DNA of 64,000 nucleotides, from contig NC_061508.1 in NCBI RefSeq assembly GCF_022539505.1, forward strand, positions 342,997,484-343,061,483. The letters run 5' to 3'. Positions 48,145 through 60,126 of this stretch are shown in pieces. How positions within the stretch are numbered: the stretch's first letter is position 1; every line of letters starts with the position of its first letter. The DNA comes from Lolium rigidum. Taxonomy: Eukaryota; Streptophyta; Magnoliopsida; Poales; Poaceae. The notes under the pieces are model-generated. The model was not told the DNA's origin and did no database searches. It saw only the letters and a program-made list of their open reading frames with translations. A program made the position numbers and the translations under genes.

Positions 48145-49738
48145 TGATACGTCTCCAACGTATCGATAATTTCTTATGTTCCATGCCACATTATTGATGT
48201 TATCTACATGTTTTATGCACACTTTATGTCATATTCGTGCATTTTCTGGAACTAACCTATTAACAAGATGCCGAAGTGCCAGTTGCTGTTTTCTGCTATT
48301 TTTGGTTTCAGAAATCCTAGTAACGAAATATTCTCGGAATTGGACGAAATCAACGCCCAGGGTCCTATTTTGCCACGAAGCTTCCAGAAGACCGAAGAGG
48401 AGATGAAGTGGGGCCACGAGGCGCCCAAACCCTAGGGCGGCGTGGCCCAGGCCTTGGCCACGCCGACCTGTGGTGTGGGGCCCTCGTGCCCCATCCTGAC
48501 CTGCCCTTCCGCCTACTTAAAGCCTCCGTCGCGAAACCCCCAGTACCGAGAGCCACGATACGGAAAACCTTACTGAGACGCCGCCGCCGCCAATCCCATC
48601 TCGGGGGATTCGGGAGATCGCCTCCGGCACCTTGCCGGAGAGGGGATTCATCTCCCGGAGGACTCTACGCCGCCATGGTCGCCTCCGGAGTGATGTGTGA
48701 GTAGTCTACCCCTGGACTATGGGTCCATAGCAGTAGCTAGATGGTTGTCTTCTCCTCATTGTGCTTCATTGTCGGATCTTGTGAGCTGCATAACATGATC
48801 AAGATCATCTATCTGTAATTCTATATGTTGCGTTTGTTGGGATCCGATGAATAGAGAATACTTGTTATGTTGATTATCAAAGTTATGTCTATGTGTTGTT
48901 TATGATCTTGCATGCTCTCCGTTATTAGTAGATGCTCTGGCCAAGTTGATGCTAGTAACTCCAAGAGGGAGTATTTATGCTCGATAGTGGGTTCATGTCT
49001 CCGTGAATCTGGAGGGTGACAAGAACCTCTAAGGTTATGGATGTGCTGTTGCCACTAGGGATAAAACATTGGTGCTATGTTCAAGGAAGTAGTCTCTGAT
49101 TACATTACGCGCAAAACTTAATGCAATTGTCTGTTGTTAGCAACTTAATACTGGAGGGGGTTTGGATGATAACCTGAAGGTGGACTTTTTAGGCATAGAT
49201 GCATGCTGGATAGCGGTCTATGTACTTTGTCGTAATGCCCAATTAAATCTCACAATACTCATCATAATATGTATGTGCATAGTCATGCCCTCTCTATTTG
49301 TCAATTGCCCAACTGTAATTTGTTCACCCAACATGCTGTTTATCTTATGGGAGAGACACCTCTAGTGAACTGTGGACCCCGATCCAATTCTCTATACTTG
49401 AAATACAATCTCTCGTAATATCTGTTCTACTATTTTTCCGCAAACAATCATCATCCAAACTATACATCTAATCCTTTGTTACAGCAAGCCGGTGAGATTG
49501 ACAACCTCACTTTGTTTCGTTGGGGAAAAGTACTTTGGTTGTGTTGTGCGGGTTCCACGTTGGCGCCGGAATCTCCGGTGTTGCGCCGCACTACATCCCG
49601 CCGCCATCAACCTTCAACGTGCTTCTTGGCTCCCTACTGGTTCGATAAACCTTGGTTTCATACGAGGGAAAACTTGCCGCTGTACGCATCACACCTTCCT
49701 CTTGGGGTTCCCAACGGACGCGTGTTGTACGCGTATCA
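48145..49738 (+). repeat. Sabrina-like 1, 5' LTR (1594 bp)
   Basis: TGATACGTCTCC...GCGTATCA. A GC-rich block at 48400-48680 precedes the R region; the best TATA candidate is a weak TACTTAAA near 48513. Very close to the 3' LTR at 54730-56326 with scattered substitutions and small indels. Confidence 0.94.
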
Positions 49739-49749
49739 AGCTCTTTTTC

Positions 49750-49768
49750 TGGCGCCGTTGTCGGGGAG
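49750..49768 (+). promoter_or_regulatory. Sabrina-like 1 primer binding site
   Basis: TGGCGCCGTTGTCGGGGAG starts 11 bases after the LTR. It resembles the Athila-class PBS (TGGCGCCGTTGCCGGGGA, attributed to tRNA-Asp) with one difference. Confidence 0.85.
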
Positions 49769-49991
49769 ATCAAGACACGCTGCAAGGGGAGTCTCCACTT
49801 CCCAATCTCTTTACTTTGTTTTTGTCTTGCTTAGTTTTATTTACTACTTTGTTTGCTGCACTAAATCAAAATACAAAAAAATCAGTTGCTAGTTTTACTT
49901 TATTTGCTATCTTGTTTGCTATATCAAAAATACAAAAAAATTAGTTACTTGCATTTACTTTATCTAGTTTGCTTTATTTACTGTTGCTAAA

Positions 49992-52139
49992 ATGGGCTCT
50001 CCTGAAAATACTAAGTTGTGTGACTTCACAACCACAAATAACAATGATTTCCTATGCACACGTATTGCTCCACCTGCTACTACAGCAGAATTCTTTGAAA
50101 TTAAACCTGCTTTACTAAATCTTGTTATGCGAGAGCAATTTTCTGGTGTTAGTTACGATGATGCTGCTGCCCATCTCAATAATTTTGTTGAACTATGTGA
50201 AATGCAAAAGTATAAAGATGTAGATGGTGACATTATAAAATTAAAATTGTTCCCTTTCTCGTTAAGAGGAAGAGCTAAAGATTGGTTGCTATCTCTGCCT
50301 AAGAATAGTATTGATTCGTGGACTAAATGCAAGGATGCTTTTATTGGTAGATATTATCCCCCTGCTAAAATTATATCTTTGAGGAGTAGCATAATGAATT
50401 TTAAACAATTAGATACTAAACATGTTGCTCAAGCTTGGGAAAGAATGAAATCTTTGGTTAAAAATTGCCCAACACATGGACTGACTACTTGGATGATCAT
50501 CCAAACCTTCTATGCAGGACTAAATTTTTCTTCGTGGAATTTATTGGATTCAGCTGCTGGAGGTACCTTTATGTCCATTACTCTTGGCGAAGCAACAAAG
50601 CTTCTTGATAATATGATGATCAACTACTCTGAATGGCACACGGAAAGAGCTCCACAAGGTAAGAAGGTAAATTCTGTCGAAGAAACCTCTTCCTTGAGTG
50701 ATAAGATTGATGCTATTATGTCTATGCTTGTGAATGGTAGGTCTAATGTTAATCCTAATAATGTTCCGTTAGCGTCATTGGTTGCTCAAAAAGAATATGT
50801 TGATGTGAATTTCATTAAAAATAACAATTACAATGATCCTAGGCCATATCCTGCTAATGGTAACTCTCATGATAGATATGTTTCACCTAATGAAGAAAAG
50901 ATGCTAGAAATTGAAAGATCCACTAAAAGCTTTATGCAATCACAATATGAGCAAAATAAATTGTTTACTAAAACAACGAATGAGCAATCTACCTTGTTGA
51001 AGAATATAGGGAATCAACTTGAAAATCTAAATAGGGAGATCTCGGGGTTGCAAACTAAACTTGCTAATGCTGAAAATCGAATCTCATACATGTCTGCATC
51101 ACAATCTTCTTTAATTAATAAAATGGCTGCTAAGCCCGAGGATTTAGATAACAAAATTACTACTACATCAAATGCCATCCAAGTTAGAATTAATGAGAAT
51201 ATAAGACTAATGGCTGAACTGCGTGCTAGGTGGGATAGAGAAGAAAATGAAAAACTAGCTAAAGAGAAGAATGTAGCTAAAGTTTGGACTATTACCACGA
51301 CTAGTAATGTTGATGCTACACATGTTGCTGCACCTACTACTATTAATAATAAAAGAATTGGTGTTAGTAATGTTTCCACTTCTAATGCAAAGCGCGAGAA
51401 ACTACCTGAAACTGCTAAAACTGCTGAAACTGCCTGTGATAAAACTGCTGAAATTTTTTCCAACATCGGGGATGATGATCCCATTGCTTTAGATTATAAT
51501 GGTTTGAATTTTGATGATTGCCACATCTCTGAAGTTATAAAGTTCTTGCAAAAACTTGCTAAAAGTCCTAATGCTAGTGCTATAAATTTGGCTTTCACAC
51601 AACATATTACAAATGCTCTCATAAAAGCTAGAGAAGAGAAACTAGAGCACGAAGCCTCTATTCCTAGAAAGCTAGAGGATGGTTGGGAGCCCATCATTAA
51701 GATGAAGGTTAAAGATTTTGATTGTAATGCTTTATGTGATCTTGGTGCAAGTATTTCCGTTATGCCTAAGAAAATCTATAATATGCTTGACTTGCCACCG
51801 CTGAAAAATTGTTATTTGGATGTTAATCTTGCTGATCATTCTACAAAGAAACCTTTGGGAAAAGTTGATAATGTTCGCATTACCTTTAACAATAATCTTG
51901 TCCCCGTTGATTTTGTTGTCTTGGATATTGAATGCAATGCATCTTGTCCCATTATATTGGGAAGACCTTTTCTTCGAACTGTTGGTGCTACTATTGATAT
52001 GAAGGAAGGTAATATAAAATATCAATTTCCTCTCAAGAAAGGTATGGAACACTTCCCTAGAAAGAGAATGAAGTTACCTTTTGATTCTATTATTAGAACA
52101 AATTATGATGTTGATGCTTCGTCTCTTGATAATACTTGA
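49992..52139 (+). CDS. Sabrina-like 1 gag-protease-like protein, 715 aa, intact
   Basis: The only long intact ORF in the window. ATG at 49992, stop at 52137-52139. Residues about 82-175 form a retrotransposon gag domain (LRGRAKDWL, SIDSW, F..RYYPP). Residues about 320-400 are a coiled coil. Residues about 575-680 are a retropepsin-like domain, with DLGAS at 583-587 in place of the usual D-S/T-G-A and ILGRPF at about 653-658. I see no CCHC zinc knuckle and no pol domain downstream. It would form virus-like particles for its own RNA, with RT and integrase supplied in trans (inference). Whether the DLG form is catalytic is uncertain. The intact frame in a non-autonomous element suggests recent selection on gag. 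Confidence 0.85.
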   Translation: MGSPENTKLCDFTTTNNNDFLCTRIAPPATTAEFFEIKPALLNLVMREQFSGVSYDDAAAHLNNFVELCEMQKYKDVDGDIIKLKLFPFSLRGRAKDWLLSLPKNSIDSWTKCKDAFIGRYYPPAKIISLRSSIMNFKQLDTKHVAQAWERMKSLVKNCPTHGLTTWMIIQTFYAGLNFSSWNLLDSAAGGTFMSITLGEATKLLDNMMINYSEWHTERAPQGKKVNSVEETSSLSDKIDAIMSMLVNGRSNVNPNNVPLASLVAQKEYVDVNFIKNNNYNDPRPYPANGNSHDRYVSPNEEKMLEIERSTKSFMQSQYEQNKLFTKTTNEQSTLLKNIGNQLENLNREISGLQTKLANAENRISYMSASQSSLINKMAAKPEDLDNKITTTSNAIQVRINENIRLMAELRARWDREENEKLAKEKNVAKVWTITTTSNVDATHVAAPTTINNKRIGVSNVSTSNAKREKLPETAKTAETACDKTAEIFSNIGDDDPIALDYNGLNFDDCHISEVIKFLQKLAKSPNASAINLAFTQHITNALIKAREEKLEHEASIPRKLEDGWEPIIKMKVKDFDCNALCDLGASISVMPKKIYNMLDLPPLKNCYLDVNLADHSTKKPLGKVDNVRITFNNNLVPVDFVVLDIECNASCPIILGRPFLRTVGATIDMKEGNIKYQFPLKKGMEHFPRKRMKLPFDSIIRTNYDVDASSLDNT

Positions 52140-54713
52140 TACACACTTTACGCGCCTAGGCTGAAAGGCGTTAAAGAAAAGCGCTTATGGGAGACAACCC
52201 ATGGTTTTTACCTACAGTACTTTGTTTTTATTTTGTGTCTTGGAAGTTGTTTACTACTGTAGCAACCTCTCCTTATCTTAGTTTAGTGTTTTGTTGTGCC
52301 AAGTAAAGTCGTTGATAGTAAAGTTCATACTAGATTTGGATTACTGTGCAGTTTCAGATTTCTTTGCTGTCACGAATCTGGGCTAAATTCTCTGTAGGTA
52401 ACTCAGAAAATTATGCCAATTTACGTGAGTGATCCTCAGATATGTACGCAACTTTCATTAAATTTTAGCATTTTCATTTGAGCAAGTCTGGTGCCATTTT
52501 AAAATTCGTCAATACGAACTGTTCTGTTTTGACAGATTCTGCCTTTTATTTCGCATTGCCTCTTTTGCTATGTTGGATGAATTTCTTTGATCCATTAATG
52601 TCCAGTAGCTTTATGCAATGTCCAGAAGTGTTAAAAATGATTATGTCACCTCTGAACATGTTAATTTTTATTGTGCACTAACCCTCTAATGAGTTGTTCT
52701 AAGTTTGGTGTGGAGGAAGTTTTCAAGGATCAAGAGAGGAGTATGATACAACATGATCAAGGAGAGTGAAAGCTCTAAGCTTGGGGATGCCCCGGTGGTT
52801 CACCCCTGCATATTCTAAGAAGACTCAAGCGTCTAAGCTTGGGGATGCCCAAGGCATCCCCTTCTTCATCGACAACATTATCAGGTTCCTCCCCTGAAAC
52901 TATATTTTTATTCCATCACATCTTATGTGCTTTTCTTGGAGCATCGGTTTGTTTTTGTTTTTGTTTTGTTTGAATAAAATGGATCCTAGCATTCACTTTA
53001 TGGGAGAGAGACACGCTTTGCTGTAGCATATGGACAAGTATGTCCTTAGTTTCTACTCATAGTATTCATGGCAAAGTTTCTTCTTCATTAAATTGTTATA
53101 TGGTTGGAATTGGAAAATGATACATGTAGTAATTGCTATAAATGTCTTGGGTAATGTGATACTTGGCAATTGTTGTGCTCATGTTTAAGCTCTTTCATCA
53201 TATGCTTTGCACCCATTAATGAAGAAATACATAGAGCATGCTAAAATTTGGTTTGCATATTTGGTCTCTCTAAGGTCTAGATAATTTCTAGTATTGAGTT
53301 TGAACAACAAGGAAGACGGTGTAGAGTCTTATAATGTTTACAATGTGTCTTTTATGTGAGTTTTGCTGCACCGGTTCATCCTTGTGTTTGTTTCAAATAA
53401 CCTTGCTAGCCTAAACCTTGTATCGAGAGGGAATACTTCTCATGCATCCAAAATACTTGAGCCAACCAATATGCCATTTGTGTCCACCATACCTACCTAC
53501 TACATGGTATTTCTCCACCATTCCAAAGTAAATTGCTTGAGTGCTACCTTTAAATTCCATCATTCACCTTTGCAATATATAGCTCATGGGACAAATAGCT
53601 TAAAAACTATTGTGGTATTGAATATGTACTTATGCACTTTATCTCTTATTAAGTTGCTTGTTGTGCGATAACCATGTTCACTGGGGACGCCATCAACTAC
53701 TCTTTGTTGAATTTCATGTGAGTTGCTATGCATGTTCGTCTTGTATGAAGTAAGAGAGATCTACCACCTTATGGTTAAGCATGCATATTGTTAGAGAAGA
53801 ACATTGGGCCGCTAACTAAAGCCATGATTCATGGTGGAAGTTTCAGTTTTGGACATATATCCTCAATCTCATATGAGAAAATTACTAATTGTTGTTACAT
53901 GCTTATGCATAAAAGAGGAGTCCATTATCTGTTGTCTATGTTGTCCCGGTATGGATGTCTAAGTTGAGAATAATCAATAGCGAGAAATCCAATGCGAGCT
54001 TTCTCCTTAGACCTTTGTACAGGCGGCATAGAGGTACCCCTTTGTGACACTTGGTTAAAACATGTGCATTGCGATAATCCGGTAGTCCAAGCTAATTAGG
54101 ACAAGGTGTGGGCACTATTAGTATACTATGCATGAGGCTTGCAACTTGTAAGATATAATTTACATGATACATATGCTTTATTACTACCGTTGACAAAATT
54201 GTTTCATGTTTTCAAAATCAAAGCTCTAGCACAAATATAGCAATCGATGCTTTTCCTCTATGTAGGACCATTCTTTTACTTTCAATGTTGAGTCAGTTCA
54301 CCTATTTATCTCCACCTCAAGAAGCAAACACTTGTGTGAACTGTGCATTGATTCCTACATACTTGCATACTGCACTTATTATATTACTCTATGTTGACAA
54401 TATCCATGAGATATACATGTTACAAGTTGAAAGCAACCGCTGAAACTTAATCTTCCTTTGTGTTGCTTCAATGCCTTTACTTTGAATTATTGCTTTATGA
54501 GTTAACTCTTATGCAAGACTTATTGATGCTTGTCTTGAAGTACTATTCATGAAAAGTCTTTGCTATATGATTCACTTGTTTACTCATGTCATATACATTG
54601 TTTTGATCGCTGCATTCGCTACATATGCTTTACAAATAGTATGATCAAGGTTATGATGGCATGTCACTCCGAAATTATCTTTGTTATCGTTTTACCTGCC
54701 GGGACGAGCGGAA
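52140..54713 (+). other. Sabrina-like 1 non-coding interior
   Basis: 2.6 kb where pol would be expected; AT-rich, only short ORFs, no RT or integrase motif. It contains two upstream copies of the PPT sequence (52775-52790 and 52833-52848). A similar interior end occurs in the second copy (63624-64000, minus), so loss of pol predates both insertions. Confidence 0.85.
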
Positions 54714-54729
54714 CTAAGCTTGGGGATGC
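54714..54729 (+). promoter_or_regulatory. Sabrina-like 1 polypurine tract region
   Basis: CTAAGCTTGGGGATGC ends directly at the 3' LTR start. The purine core GGGGA is short. Confidence 0.8.
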
Positions 54730-56326
54730 TGATACGTCTCCAACGTATCGATAATTTCTTATGTTCCATGCCACATTATTGATGTTATCTACATGTTTTA
54801 TGCACACTTTATGTCATATTCGTGCATTTTCCGGAACTAACCTATTAACAAGATGCCGAAGTGCCGATTCGTTGTTTTACGCTGTTTTTGGTTTCAGAAA
54901 TCCTAGTAACGAAATATTCTCGGAATTGGACGAAATCAACGCCCAGGGTCCTATTTTGCCACGAAGCTTCCAGAAGACCGAAGAGGAGACGAAGTGGGGC
55001 CACGAGGCGCCCAAACCCTAGGGCGGCGCGGCCCAGGCCTTGGCCGCGCCGACCTGTGGTGTGGGGCCCTCGTGCCCCATCCTGACCTGCCCTTCTGCCT
55101 ACTTAAAGCCTCCGTCGCGAAACCCCCAGTACCGAGAGCCACGATACGGAAAACCTTACTGAGACGCCGCCGCCGCCAATCCCATCTCGGGGGATTCAGG
55201 AGATCGCCTCCGGCACCCTGCCGGAGAGGGATTCATCTCCCGGTGGACTCTACGCCGCCATGGTCGCCTCCGGAGTGATGTGTGAGTAGTCTACCCCTGG
55301 ACTATGGGTCCATAGCAGTAGCTAGATGGTTGTCTTCTCCTCATTGTGCTTCATTGTCGGATCTTGTGAGCTGCATAACATGATCAAGATCATCTATCTG
55401 TAATTCTATATGTTGCGTTTGTTGGGATCCGATGAATAGAGAATACTTGTTATGTTGATTATCAAAGTTATGTCTATGTGTTGTTTATGATCTTGCATGC
55501 TCTCCGTTATTAGTAGATGCTCTCGGCCAAGTTGATGCTAGTAACTCCGGGAGGGAGTATTTATGCTCGATAGTGGGTTCATGTCTCCGTGAATCTGGAG
55601 GGGTGACAAGAACCTCTAAGGTTATGGATGTGCTCTTGCCACTAGGGATAAAACATTGGTGCTATGTTCAAGGATGTAGTCACTGATTACATTACACGCA
55701 ATACTTAATGCAATTGTCTGTTGTTAGCAACTTAATACTTGGAGGGGTTCGGATGATAACTCTGAAGGTGGACTTTTTAGGCATAGATGCATGTTGGATA
55801 GCGGTCTATGTACTTTGTCGTAATGCCCAATTAAATCTCACAATACTCATCATGATATGTATGTGCATGGTCATGCCCTCTCTATTTTTCAATTGCCCAA
55901 CTGTAATTTGTTCACCCAACATGCTCGTTTATCTTATGGGAGAGACACCTCTAGTGAGCTGTGGACCCCGGTCCAATTCTCTAGACCGAAATACAATCTC
56001 ATCGCAATACTTGTTCTCTTGTTTTTCCGCAAACAATCATCATCCACACTATACATCTAATCCTTTGTTACAGCAAGCCGGTGAGATTGACAACCTCATC
56101 TGTTTCGTTGGGGCAAAGTACTTTGGTTGTGTTGTGCGGGTTCCACGTTGGCGCCGGAATCTCCGGTGTTGCGCCGCACTACATCCCGCCGCCATCAACC
56201 TTCAACGTGCTTCTTGGCTCCTACTGGTTCGATAAACCTTGGTTTCATACTGAGGGAAAACTTGCCGCTGTACGCATCACACCTTCCTCTTGAGGTTCCC
56301 AACGGACGCGTGTTGTACGTGTATCA
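54730..56326 (+). repeat. Sabrina-like 1, 3' LTR (1597 bp)
   Basis: Second copy of 48145-49738, ending GTGTATCA, followed by the TSD GACCA. Confidence 0.94.
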
Positions 56327-58640
56327 GACCACATTACCGTGGGGACTTCTACGGGTTCCCCACCCTGCATCTTGTCTCTCGAGATCAAGTGCCTACAGTA
56401 ATGCGCATCCGTTGATGAACGAGAGGTGGAAACACTTTTGACTACTCCGTCCTACTCCGGATCTTATGGTTAACACGGGTATTACGGCATAAGAATCACT
56501 GGACGACATTTGTTGTTTAATCCTAGATGGATATAACCCTTGCAATGGAACCTCCACCATATCAACACAATCCATGGTTCCATTTCCCACCACTTAGTCA
56601 TATTCATAGTTATGAAAATAGTGGTTTTGCTTTTTTATGCAATAGTGGTAAACATAGTACTTTGCAAGTAATTTGGTAAAAATACTCGAATGACATGAGC
56701 AAGTGATGAACTTGCCTGAACACTGCAAAGTGTTGCAGTTGGATGGTGTGGACTGACCCTTGTCCTCTGTTGCTGAAATATAGCATCATTGTCCGATAAT
56801 GGCAATGGTTAAAGAAGCATTTATGCATGATTCCATTTTTAGGGTTTGTTCCCCTCTTCTGATGTCTTATCATTTCATGTGAGAGGTTAATACTAAGAAT
56901 GATTTAGGGATACTCTGTTTAGGGTAAAATACAACCTTGAAATGTTGTCAAGGTGTTTTTAAAGTCCAAAAGCATTTATGGACTTATTTTCATTATTGAA
57001 AATATAAGGTGTGATTTTAATGATTATTTTAATCATCAAATTTTGGGCTTAATCTTGTTTGTCTCCAAAAATTCCTTTTCATATTTTATTATGATAGAGA
57101 ATTTTATCCGGAGTAGTTTTCATATTTTTAATTATTTTTTAGAGATATTTATCATTTTCTATGTATTTTCAAAGTTTCTGTTTTAATTGGAAATGTGAAA
57201 AGTCTTAAATGCCCCTGGGCCCACTTGTCATGGTGGCCCAGCGGGTTAACCCTAACCCGAGACGCACGTCCGGCTCGGTCGGATGCATCCGTCCCCTTCC
57301 TCTCGCGCACGCGCTAACCCTAATCGCTCCCGTGCTCTGGCGACTCCCGCGTCGCCGCCACCTTCGCCGATTTACTCCGGCCATCGCTGCCGGTCAGATG
57401 TGGTGCATCTGAACCGCCGTTCGACGGCGCTTCAAATCTACCGCGCCGATCTGTTCTTCTCCGCCTCCTCGTTTCGCCCCCAACACTTCTGCTCGCCTGG
57501 CCCTGGTGATCCACGGCGATCTCGTCGCCGCCGACGTTTCTGGTGCCGTGGCGCGGGCGTGTGCCTCGCCGTGGTTGCGCGGGCGTTGCGGCGAGATGGT
57601 GCCTGGCTTGGCTTGGCCTGGCGCCGCTGTTCGCCCGGCGTGTGCCGCCGTGCCGCCATGGCCGAGCTTCTCTCCGCTTCACCTGTAAGTTCTCACCTCC
57701 TCCTTCCTTCTCTACTACATGTTCTTCCTCTTCTACTTCCCTTCTTGTCTAACTCTGGCCACTGGCCTGCTTCTCCTTGTGGAGATGCTGGTCATGCCGT
57801 GATGCTGTTGCTGCTATGCCTCTGTGTGCCTTGCGCCATGCCAGCTCTGGTGTTGTGCTAGCTTCTATGCCTACACTCGCCATGGCTGCTAGCTGTTGTG
57901 CTTGTGCTACGACTTTGCTTATGCTGCTGTGCTATGTTGCTGCCATGCGTATGCTGCTGCTGTGTATCTGCCATGGATCCTAGCTGTTGTGCTATGCTAT
58001 TCTGCTCTATGGTTTGCTGTTGCAACTCCTGTGTGTGCAATTACTTGTCCCTGGCTTGATCATGATGCATGATCCTTGCCTTTGGCAAGTACCAGTGCTC
58101 CTGATGTGCTATTATCTATGGTTTAATTCATGGATATGCTCAATTGAGCCTAACTGTTCAATTAACAGCTCCATCCCTTGATGGAGTGCTTCTGGATACA
58201 ATTGTGCGGCCTTATTCACTTATCTGTGATGCAATTGTTCAGTTATATTTTTGATTTCATTATCTGGTCCATGTATTGATACTAGAATTGGTTCTAGCAT
58301 GATGTAGCATGCTCTAGCAAGCTTCTCATGATCTTGTGATCATCAGTTGCTTGTAAAAGCTGCTGTGTTGTCCTGTGCCTCACTACTGCTCACCCTGTGA
58401 TGTGTGTGTCACACAGGCTTGTCCTGATGTGTGCTGTTGCTTGCTCAAGGATCAGGTGATGCTTGCAGTGATCCTCTGGATCATGTGCAAGTGTTCCAGT
58501 TACTTGTGATTTATGAATTTCATTTATCTGTATAGCTTGTCCTTGTTTACTAGATAAATGAGATGAACTACTTGCAGGGATGACTCTTACAATTAATTGG
58601 ATTGAGCTAGAGGGATGCCAACAGCTGTTGGGGACCCTAG
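56327..58640 (-). repeat. Gypsy B 3' LTR, segment 2
   Basis: Continues the LTR after the TSD. AT-rich 56430-57190; GC-rich block 57200-57700 with TGGGCCC and AACCCTAACCC motifs; then TG/CT-rich sequence. On the minus strand, the TGACAAGTGGGCCC stretch followed by the AT-rich part parallels gypsy A near 24010-24090. ORFs over the GC block (for example 57283-57861) show no domain and reflect composition. Interrupted at 58640 by the solo LTR. Confidence 0.8.
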
Positions 58641-60126
58641 TGATACGTCTCCAACGTATCTATAATTTCTGATGTTACATGCTTGTTTTATGACAATACC
58701 TACATGTTTTGTTCACACTTTATATCGTTTTTATGCGTTTTCCGGAACTAACCTATTAACGAGATGCCGAAGTGCCAGTTCCTGTTTTCTACTGTTTTTG
58801 GTTTCAGAAATCTTACACAGGAAATATTCTCGGAATTGGACGAAATCAACACCCAGAACCTTATTTTTCCCGGAAGCTTCCAGAGCACCGAAGAGGGGCC
58901 AAAGGAGAGCCAGGTGGGCCCACACATGGTGGCGGTGCGGCCAGAGGGGGGGCGCGCCCCCCTGGTGTGTGGAGCCCCCAGACCCCCTCCGACTCTGACT
59001 CTTCGCCTATATAAGTCTTCCTGACCTAAATCTTCGAGAGGAATAAGCCACGGTACGAGAAAACCTTCCAGAGCCGCCGCCATCGTGAAGCCAAGATTCG
59101 GGGGACAGAAGTCTCTGTTCCGGCACGCCGCCGGGACGGGGAATTGCCCCCGGAAGGCATCTCCATCGACACCACCGCCATCTTCATCGCCGCTGTTGTC
59201 TCCCATGATGAGGAGGGAGTAGTTCTCCCTCGAGGCTAAGGGCTGTACTCGGTAGCTATGTGGTTAATCTCTCTCCCATGTACTTCAATACAATGATCTC
59301 ATGAGCTGCCTTACATGATTGAGATTCATATGAGCTTTGTATCACTATCAATCTATGTGCTACTCTAGTGATGTTATTAAAGTAGTCTATTCCTCCTCCA
59401 TGATGTAATGTTGACATTGTGTGCATCATGTAGTACTTGGTATAGGTTATGATTGTGATTTCTTGTAGATTATGAAGTTAACTATTACTATGATAGTATT
59501 GATGTGATCTATTCCCCCTTTCATAGTCTGTCGGTGACGGTGTGCATGCTATGTTAGTACTCGGTATAATTGCGTTGGTCTATCATGCACTCTAAGGTTA
59601 CTTAAATATGAACATCGAATGTTGTGGAGCTTGTTAACTCCGCCATTGAGGTGCTCTTGTAGCCCTACACAATTAATGGTGTTTGTCATCCAACAAGAGA
59701 GTGTAGAGTGGTTTTATTATGTGATCAATGTTGTGAGTGTCCACTAGTGAAAGTAGGATCCCTAGGCCTTGTTTCCAAACATCGAATCTCCGTTTATTTA
59801 CTGTTCTGTTGCATGTTTACTCGCTGCCATATTTTATTCAGATTGCTATTACCACTCATATTCATCCATACTACTTGTATTTCACTATCTCATCGCCGAA
59901 CTAGTGCACCTATACATCTGACAAGTGTATTAGGTGTGTTGGGGACACAAGAGACTTCTTGTATCGTGATCATAGGGTTGCTTGAGAGGGATATCTTTGA
60001 CCTCTTCCTCCCTGAGTTCGATAAACCTTGGGTGATTCACTTAAGGGAAACTTGCTGCTATTCTACAAACCTCTGCTCTTGGAGGCCCAACACTGTCTAC
60101 AGGAAAAGAAGTGTGCGTAGACATCA
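58641..60126 (+). mobile_element. Solo LTR of an Athila-type element (1486 bp), TSD CCTAG
   Basis: TGATACGTCTCC...GTAGACATCA with perfect TSDs CCTAG (58636-58640, 60127-60131) and no interior. Its first 230 bp resemble the Sabrina-like LTRs; the rest diverges, so it is a related but distinct family (possibly Fatima-like). TATATAAG at 59008-59015 is a good TATA box. Arose by recombination between the two LTRs of a full element. Confidence 0.92.
59008..59015 (+). promoter_or_regulatory. Solo LTR TATA box
   Basis: TATATAAG after a GC-rich, CT-rich stretch; presumably the core promoter of the original element. Confidence 0.65.

Larger units (their letters stand above)
48145..56326 (+). mobile_element. 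Sabrina-like Athila-type element 1, complete, TSD GACCA
   Basis: Complete 8182-bp element with perfect 5-bp TSDs GACCA (48140-48144 and 56327-56331). LTRs of 1594 and 1597 bp, PBS, an open 715-codon gag(-protease) frame, 2.6 kb of non-coding interior and a PPT. No RT, RNase H or integrase is present, so it depends on proteins from another element. This matches the description of Sabrina in barley and wheat (name from memory). Inserted in the LTR of gypsy B in opposite orientation. Confidence 0.93.

Noticed and set aside
57283..57861. Possible host gene 5' end (GC-rich ORF, telo-box and TGGGCCC motifs, GTAAGT)
   Set aside because: It is inside the gypsy B LTR, at the same relative place as the GC block of gypsy A, with no recognisable protein. 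Kept as LTR.
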